Of a stretch of DNA of 64,000 bases, positions 60,067-64,000 are shown piece after piece. Origin of the DNA: Flavobacteriia bacterium (GTDB taxonomy: Bacteria > Bacteroidota > Bacteroidia > Flavobacteriales > Weeksellaceae); the NCBI GenBank assembly GCA_015999765.1, contig JAECQR010000001.1, positions 1 to 64,000 on the forward strand, read 5' to 3'. Numbering within the stretch: the stretch's first letter is position 1; every line of letters begins with the position of its first letter. The translations under genes were made by a program, and so were the position numbers. The notes below the pieces were generated by a model. That model was given only the letters and a program-made list of their open reading frames with translations, made no database searches and had not been told where the DNA came from.

Positions 60067-61041
60067 ATGAATAAACCGATTACAGAATTTTTAGAAAAAT
60101 ACTACCTCCACTTCAATGCAGCAGCTCTGGTCGATGCTTCCAAGGGTTATGTTGCTCACCTGAAAGACGGCGGAAAAATGATGATTACTTTGGCGGGAGC
60201 AATGTCTACTGCAGAATTGGGTAAAATTCTGGCTGAGATGATCCGTCAGGATAAAGTTGACATTATTTCTTGTACCGGCGCCAACCTTGAAGAAGATGTA
60301 ATGAATTTGGTGGCGCATTCTCATTATAAACGAGTACCGAATTACAGAGATTTAACACCTGAACAGGAAAGAGAACTTCTGGATCAGCACTTCAACCGCG
60401 TAACCGACACCTGTATTCCTGAGGAGGAAGCGTTCCGTCGTTTACAGACTCATTTGGAAGATGTCTGGCATGCTGCTGAAGAAAAAGGAGAGCGGTATTT
60501 CCCGCATGAATTTTTATATCAGGTGGTGAATTCAGGAGTTTTGGAACAGTATTATGAAATTGATCCGAAAGATTCATGGATTGTGGCTGCAGCGGAGAAA
60601 AACCTTCCGATTGTTTGTCCGGGCTGGGAAGATTCCACTACCGGGAATATCTTCACATCCAACGTAATTAAAGGAAAACTTAATGTTCATACGGTAAAAT
60701 CCGGAATTGAATACATGATTTACCTTACTGAATGGTACCGCGCGAATTCAGGCGGAAAAGGTGTTGGATTCTTCCAGATTGGAGGCGGAATCGCAGGAGA
60801 TTTCCCGATTTGTGTAGTACCGATGATGTATCAGGATTTAGAGTGGGAAGATGTTCCGTTCTGGGCGTATTTCTGCCAGATTTCTGATTCTACAACCTCT
60901 TACGGTTCATATTCCGGAGCTGTACCGAACGAAAAAATTACGTGGGGGAAACTCGATATCGATACCCCGAAATACATCGTTGAAAGTGATGCCACTATCT
61001 GTGCACCGCTGATGTTCACCTACATTTTAGAGAACTCTTAA
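60067..61041 (+). CDS. Deoxyhypusine-synthase-family protein
   Basis: This 324-residue NAD-dependent enzyme belongs to the deoxyhypusine synthase family. Eukaryotic members move an aminobutyl group from spermidine to eIF5A, a substrate bacteria lack, so bacterial members are thought to act on small polyamines. The NAD fold shows ISCTGANLEEDVMNLVAH and FFQIGGGIAGDFPICVVP. The catalytic lysine is K295 in EKITWGKLDID, matching the WGK of known enzymes. With the arginine decarboxylase at 205 it could form part of an agmatine-based polyamine route, but this is inference. It has its own promoter and terminator. Confidence 0.88.
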   Translation: MNKPITEFLEKYYLHFNAAALVDASKGYVAHLKDGGKMMITLAGAMSTAELGKILAEMIRQDKVDIISCTGANLEEDVMNLVAHSHYKRVPNYRDLTPEQERELLDQHFNRVTDTCIPEEEAFRRLQTHLEDVWHAAEEKGERYFPHEFLYQVVNSGVLEQYYEIDPKDSWIVAAAEKNLPIVCPGWEDSTTGNIFTSNVIKGKLNVHTVKSGIEYMIYLTEWYRANSGGKGVGFFQIGGGIAGDFPICVVPMMYQDLEWEDVPFWAYFCQISDSTTSYGSYSGAVPNEKITWGKLDIDTPKYIVESDATICAPLMFTYILENS

Positions 61042-61060
61042 AAGAGAATCTTATAAAATT

Positions 61061-61088
61061 AAACTCCTGCAATCTTTTGCGGGAGTTT
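61061..61088 (+). terminator. Terminator after the deoxyhypusine-synthase-like gene
   Basis: AAACTCCTGCAA pairs with TTGCGGGAGTTT (one T-G pair) around a 4-base loop, then a short T-run. Confidence 0.82.
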
Positions 61089-61161
61089 TCTGTTAAAGAA
61101 CTGACCTCAAAAACAATTAATTTTACTGGCGAAAAACTTTAGATTTTCAGAGATTTGCAGA

Positions 61162-62388
61162 ATGCATCCAAAACATTTAAAGATCGAAGACTTTACCTAC
61201 GATTTACCGGCAGAAAAAATTGCCTACAATCCGGTGAATCCACGCGATCAATCAAAATTATTAGTTTATAAGGACGAAAAAATATCTGAAAGCATTTACC
61301 GGAATATCTGTGATTATCTCCCTGAAAATGCTGTTTTAGTATTTAATGATACAAAGGTTGTTAAATCGAGACTGTTCTTTAAGAATGAAAACGGAGCAAA
61401 CATAGAAGTGTTCTGTCTGGAACCGTACGGTGAAGCCATTGACTATGAACAACATTTCTTAGAACAGCATTCGGTAACATGGATCTGTTTTATCGGCAAA
61501 GTTTCCAAATGGAGAGAGCAGCACCTCTCAAAAATTATAAACCTCGACGGAACTCAGGTAAAACTCTCTGCTGAAATTGTCGTCAAGCTGGAGGATGCTT
61601 ACCTCGTAAAATTCACTTGGTCGCCGGGAGAAATTCCTTTCGGGAAAGTAATGGATGCTGCCGGAGCAACCCCTTTGCCTCCTTACATCAAAAGAGTTGC
61701 AGAAAAAGTAGACGAAGATGCTTACCAGACCGTTTATTCCGAAAACGAAGGATCGGTAGCGGCACCTACGGCCGGCCTGCACTTTACAGAACGGGTACTG
61801 AATGATTTCGAGGAGAAAGGAATTTCATCTTTGTTCACCACTTTGCATGTGGGTGCAGGAACATTTAAGCCCGTGAAATCTGAAGTGATGGAAGATCACA
61901 TCATGCATGCTGAATACCTCAACATCACCACAGACTTTCTTGAAGATTTGATTACGAAAATTCAGCAGCCGATTATCACCGTTGGCACCACTTCTACCCG
62001 TACTTTGGAGAGCATCTACTGGATGGGAAATAAGATTGTTCAAAATCCTGAGATCAGCTACGAAGACCTCAAAATCACCCAATGGCTGCCCTACGAAACT
62101 GAAGCAGTGGCAACAGTTGAAGAGGCAGTTAACGCATTGCTAAACTGGATAAAGAATACCAATCAGGATCATTTATCAATTGAAACAGAAATTATTATTG
62201 CACCAGGCTATTCCTTCAAAATCGTAAAAGGGTTGATTACCAATTTTCATCAGCCACAATCTACTCTATTATTGTTGGTTTCAGCTTTAATTGGAAATGA
62301 CTGGAAAGAGATTTACAAACACGCTTTAGAAAATGATTTCCGCTTTCTAAGCTACGGTGACGGAAGTTTACTTCTGCCGAATAAATAA
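61162..62388 (+). CDS. queA: tRNA ribosyltransferase-isomerase QueA-like
   Basis: QueA moves the ribosyl part of SAM to preQ1 in tRNA, making epoxyqueuosine. The 408 residues exceed the usual 340-360 by a C-terminal region and an insertion near 90-130. Family blocks are present: FDLP-like FTYDLPAEKIAYNPVNPRD at the start, VFNDTKVVKSRL, GSVAAPTAGLHFTERVL, HVGAGTFKPV, GTTSTRTLES and LITNFHQPQSTLLLLVSA. Some longer Bacteroidota members are annotated only as QueA-like, so activity is probable, not certain. Repeat array 3 begins two bases after its stop. Confidence 0.87.
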   Translation: MHPKHLKIEDFTYDLPAEKIAYNPVNPRDQSKLLVYKDEKISESIYRNICDYLPENAVLVFNDTKVVKSRLFFKNENGANIEVFCLEPYGEAIDYEQHFLEQHSVTWICFIGKVSKWREQHLSKIINLDGTQVKLSAEIVVKLEDAYLVKFTWSPGEIPFGKVMDAAGATPLPPYIKRVAEKVDEDAYQTVYSENEGSVAAPTAGLHFTERVLNDFEEKGISSLFTTLHVGAGTFKPVKSEVMEDHIMHAEYLNITTDFLEDLITKIQQPIITVGTTSTRTLESIYWMGNKIVQNPEISYEDLKITQWLPYETEAVATVEEAVNALLNWIKNTNQDHLSIETEIIIAPGYSFKIVKGLITNFHQPQSTLLLLVSALIGNDWKEIYKHALENDFRFLSYGDGSLLLPNK

Positions 62389-62390
62389 CA

Positions 62391-62516
62391 TACATTCTTA
62401 TCTATGCAGAGTACATTCTTGCTTACGAAAGTTCAATTCTTGTGTATGCAAACCACATTCTTGTCTTTGTAAGTTCAGTTCTTGAGTATGTAAATAATAT
62501 TCCCACTTTTGTAATG
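62391..62516. repeat. 21-bp degenerate tandem repeat array 3
   Basis: Six units of exactly 21 bp start at 62391, 62412, 62433, 62454, 62475 and 62496. The consensus is ACATTCTTG, two to three bases, TATGTAAGT. The last unit is weaker, and a seventh may follow. The array begins right after the queA stop and ends 35 bp before the next gene. It shares its period and general form (T-rich box, variable core, GTAA box) with array 1. Confidence 0.8.
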
Positions 62517-62551
62517 AACAATCTCAACCTTCAAACCACCTCAACTACACG

Positions 62552-62857
62552 ATGAATGACTTATTCCAACATCAAGTCTGGGAAATCACCAAACTGATAC
62601 CCAAAGGTCGGGTAACTTCGTATGGTTCTATTGCGTCGGCGGTTGGGTTTCCCAATCATTCACGACATGTCGGCAAAGCAATGGGTGGTTGTCCGGCAGA
62701 TGTTCCTGCCCATCGCGTCTGCAATGCTTCCGGGCATATCACCGCGAGCTGCCTGGAGCTGTTTACCGAAAAATTATTGAAGGAAGGCGTTATGGTAGAA
62801 GGAAATAGAATTAAAGATTTTAAAAAGGTATTCTGGAATCCTCTGGAGGAATTATAG
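62552..62857 (+). CDS. Alkyltransferase-like protein (MGMT fold, no active-site Cys)
   Basis: This 101-residue protein is a stand-alone DNA-binding domain of O6-alkylguanine-DNA alkyltransferases. It shows FQHQVWEITKLIPKGRVTSYGSIA and the recognition-helix region NHSRHVGKAM. The active-site PCHRV motif reads PAHRVCNASGHI, with alanine in place of the acceptor cysteine. It therefore cannot be a self-inactivating transferase. Alkyltransferase-like proteins bind O6-alkylguanine and hand it to nucleotide excision repair. Cysteines at VC and ASC nearby are not at the acceptor position. Confidence 0.88.
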   Translation: MNDLFQHQVWEITKLIPKGRVTSYGSIASAVGFPNHSRHVGKAMGGCPADVPAHRVCNASGHITASCLELFTEKLLKEGVMVEGNRIKDFKKVFWNPLEEL

Positions 62858-62870
62858 GTGTTAAAATAAA

Positions 62871-62904
62871 AAAACCGGCAGAACAATGAGCTCCGCCGGT
62901 TTTT
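62871..62904. terminator. Bidirectional terminator between the ATL gene and htpG
   Basis: AAAACCGGC and GCCGGTTTT form a 9-bp stem with a 15-base loop. An A-run is on the left and T on the right, serving both converging genes. Confidence 0.8.
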
Positions 62905-62924
62905 GTAATGTTAAAAGCGAATAA

Positions 62925-64000
62925 CTACTTCGCCAGTTCCTGATAACTTCGCTGAATGAAATCCGTAAGTTCCTTTCCTTTCAAAAGATTCTGCGATAGT
63001 TTCGCAAGATCCAGTGCCTGTTTGATGTGCGATGTTTTTTCATCGGCACTTTCTGTGGAAAGAATTTTTCCGGCAAGGTCACTGTTTGTATTGACTACCA
63101 GATTATACATTTCCGGGAAATTACCCATGCCGAACATTCCGCCGCCACCTGTGGCCTGCATGTCTTTCATTCTTCTCATAAATTCCGGCTGCGTAATGAT
63201 AAAAGGTGCATCGCTGCTTTCCAAATCTTCCAGCTGAACGGTAAATTTAGAATCAGAGATTCCTTCTTCCACGCTTTTCTTCAGCGTTTCTTTATCCGTA
63301 TCATTTAATTTAGAAATTACAGGCTCATCTTTTTTAATAAGGTTATTAACGTGATCAGCATCTACCCTCGCAAACTGAATTTTTTCTTTCGAACTTTCCA
63401 ATTTTTGAATCAAATGCGGAACGATCGGTGAATCCAGCAATAAAACTTCGTAACCCTTATCCTGCGCTGCCTGAATATAGCTGTGCTGATCATGTTCGTT
63501 CGTCGCATAAAGAATCACCAGATTACCGTCTTTGTCGGTTTGGTTTGCCTTAATTTTTTCCTGCAGTTCATTCCAAAGGAAATATTTTCCTTCTACATTC
63601 GGATATAGGGCAAATTTGTCAGATTTTTCATAGAATTTATCTTCAGAGATCATTCCGTATTCAATGACAATTTTAATGTCATTCCATTTTTTCTCGTAAT
63701 CTTCCCGGTTTTCATTAATCAGTGAAGCCATCTTATCGCCCACCTTCTTGGTGATGTAAGACGAAATTTTCTTCACCGCACCATCAGCCTGAAGGTAAGA
63801 ACGTGATACATTCAGCGGAATATCGGGTGAATCAATGACACCGCGCAGAAGCATTAAAAAATCAGGAACAATTCCTTTCACCTCATCAGTTACATAAACC
63901 TGGTTCTGATAGAGTTGAATTTTATCTTTTTCGATATTCAGATTATTCGCAAGTTTCGGGAAAAACAAAACTCCGGTTAAGTTAAACGGATAATCTACAT
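62925..64000 (-). CDS. htpG: Chaperone HtpG (Hsp90), 3' part, truncated by window edge
   Basis: This is the C-terminal half of bacterial Hsp90. The frame stays open to the window edge (VDYPFNLTGVLFFPKLAN), so the N-terminal ATPase domain lies outside. The middle domain shows LFFPKLANNLNIEKDKIQLY, RGVIDSPDIPLNVSRSYLQ with the catalytic-loop arginine region, and YEKKWNDIKIVIEYGMI. The C-terminal dimerisation part includes FIITQPEFMRRMKDMQ and a glycine-rich GGGGMFGMG. It ends with a bidirectional terminator. Confidence 0.95.
   Translation of the reverse strand, partial: VDYPFNLTGVLFFPKLANNLNIEKDKIQLYQNQVYVTDEVKGIVPDFLMLLRGVIDSPDIPLNVSRSYLQADGAVKKISSYITKKVGDKMASLINENREDYEKKWNDIKIVIEYGMISEDKFYEKSDKFALYPNVEGKYFLWNELQEKIKANQTDKDGNLVILYATNEHDQHSYIQAAQDKGYEVLLLDSPIVPHLIQKLESSKEKIQFARVDADHVNNLIKKDEPVISKLNDTDKETLKKSVEEGISDSKFTVQLEDLESSDAPFIITQPEFMRRMKDMQATGGGGMFGMGNFPEMYNLVVNTNSDLAGKILSTESADEKTSHIKQALDLAKLSQNLLKGKELTDFIQRSYQELAK

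Overview
The window looks like an ordinary chromosomal stretch of a flavobacterium (phylum Bacteroidota), most probably in the Chryseobacterium/Kaistella/Epilithonimonas part of the Weeksellaceae. The reasons are: promoters of the Bacteroidota type (TTG, about 20 bp, TAnnTTTG) with almost no Shine-Dalgarno sequences; a SusC/SusD pair; a secreted protein with a type IX secretion C-terminal domain; a class II HMG-CoA reductase of the mevalonate route; IPExxxVDY, DUF6702 and DUF4241 family proteins; and the gene order acpP-fabF-rnc-IPExxxVDY-pyk. The genus is inferred from family knowledge and was not tested by any search.

Layout. 0.2-9.7 kb, nearly all on the minus strand: arginine decarboxylase speA; thiamine pyrophosphokinase overlapping a PduO-type cobalamin adenosyltransferase; cmoA overlapping an ICMT-like membrane methyltransferase; an alpha/beta hydrolase; a ribokinase-like kinase; a DUF4241 protein; valS. 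9.8-12.8 kb: a DUF1573 protein, a PPK2 polyphosphate kinase, RNase P RNA (rnpB, minus strand), an MscS channel, and a composite interspersed repeat. 12.8-22.5 kb: sucC; a five-gene operon headed by HMG-CoA reductase that includes a 56-residue membrane protein; a DUF4846 lipoprotein; an ABC-F ATPase; a secreted nuclease/phosphatase-fold protein; an M43-type metalloprotease. 22.8-31 kb: clpB; a reduced phenylacetyl-CoA epoxidase locus (paaE, a frameshifted small gene, paaA) running into an arginase-family gene (hutG-like); a GEVED/T9SS protein. 31.3-35.5 kb: the acpP-fabF-rnc-IPExxxVDY-pyk operon. 35.5-37.3 kb is the most accessory-looking stretch: an array of 21-bp repeats, two AT-rich genes of unknown function (one with an HEPN-like RX4H motif, one a three-helix membrane protein), and another composite repeat. 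37.3-46.4 kb: groEL/groES, an M1 peptidase, a HupE/UreJ protein, a DUF6702 protein, ACP phosphodiesterase, a transposase (RAYT) pseudogene bracketed by two REP-like palindromes, radA, and a YceI protein. 46.5-64 kb: pyrG, yidC, a second 21-bp array, rnhB, susC/susD, argS-menE-arfB, a GreA/GreB-family protein behind a structured leader, a deoxyhypusine-synthase-like enzyme, queA, a third 21-bp array, an alkyltransferase-like protein, and the 3' part of htpG, cut by the window edge.

How the genes fit together. Most are housekeeping: translation (valS, argS, arfB, queA, cmoA, rnpB, rnc), protein quality control (clpB, groEL/ES, htpG), lipid and isoprenoid synthesis (acpP, fabF, HMG-CoA reductase), and central metabolism (sucC, pyk, pyrG). 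Arginine decarboxylase and the deoxyhypusine-synthase-like enzyme may belong to one polyamine route although they lie 58 kb apart. SusC/SusD is a nutrient-uptake pair with no glycan-degrading genes beside it.

The least explained signals are three intergenic arrays of different sequence but the same 21-bp period (35.5, 50.2 and 62.4 kb), the two-gene unknown cassette at 35.8-37.0 kb, the REP-RAYT-REP unit at 43.7-44.3 kb, and the structured leader at 59.2-59.5 kb. No tRNA gene, CRISPR array, intact insertion sequence or prophage was seen.
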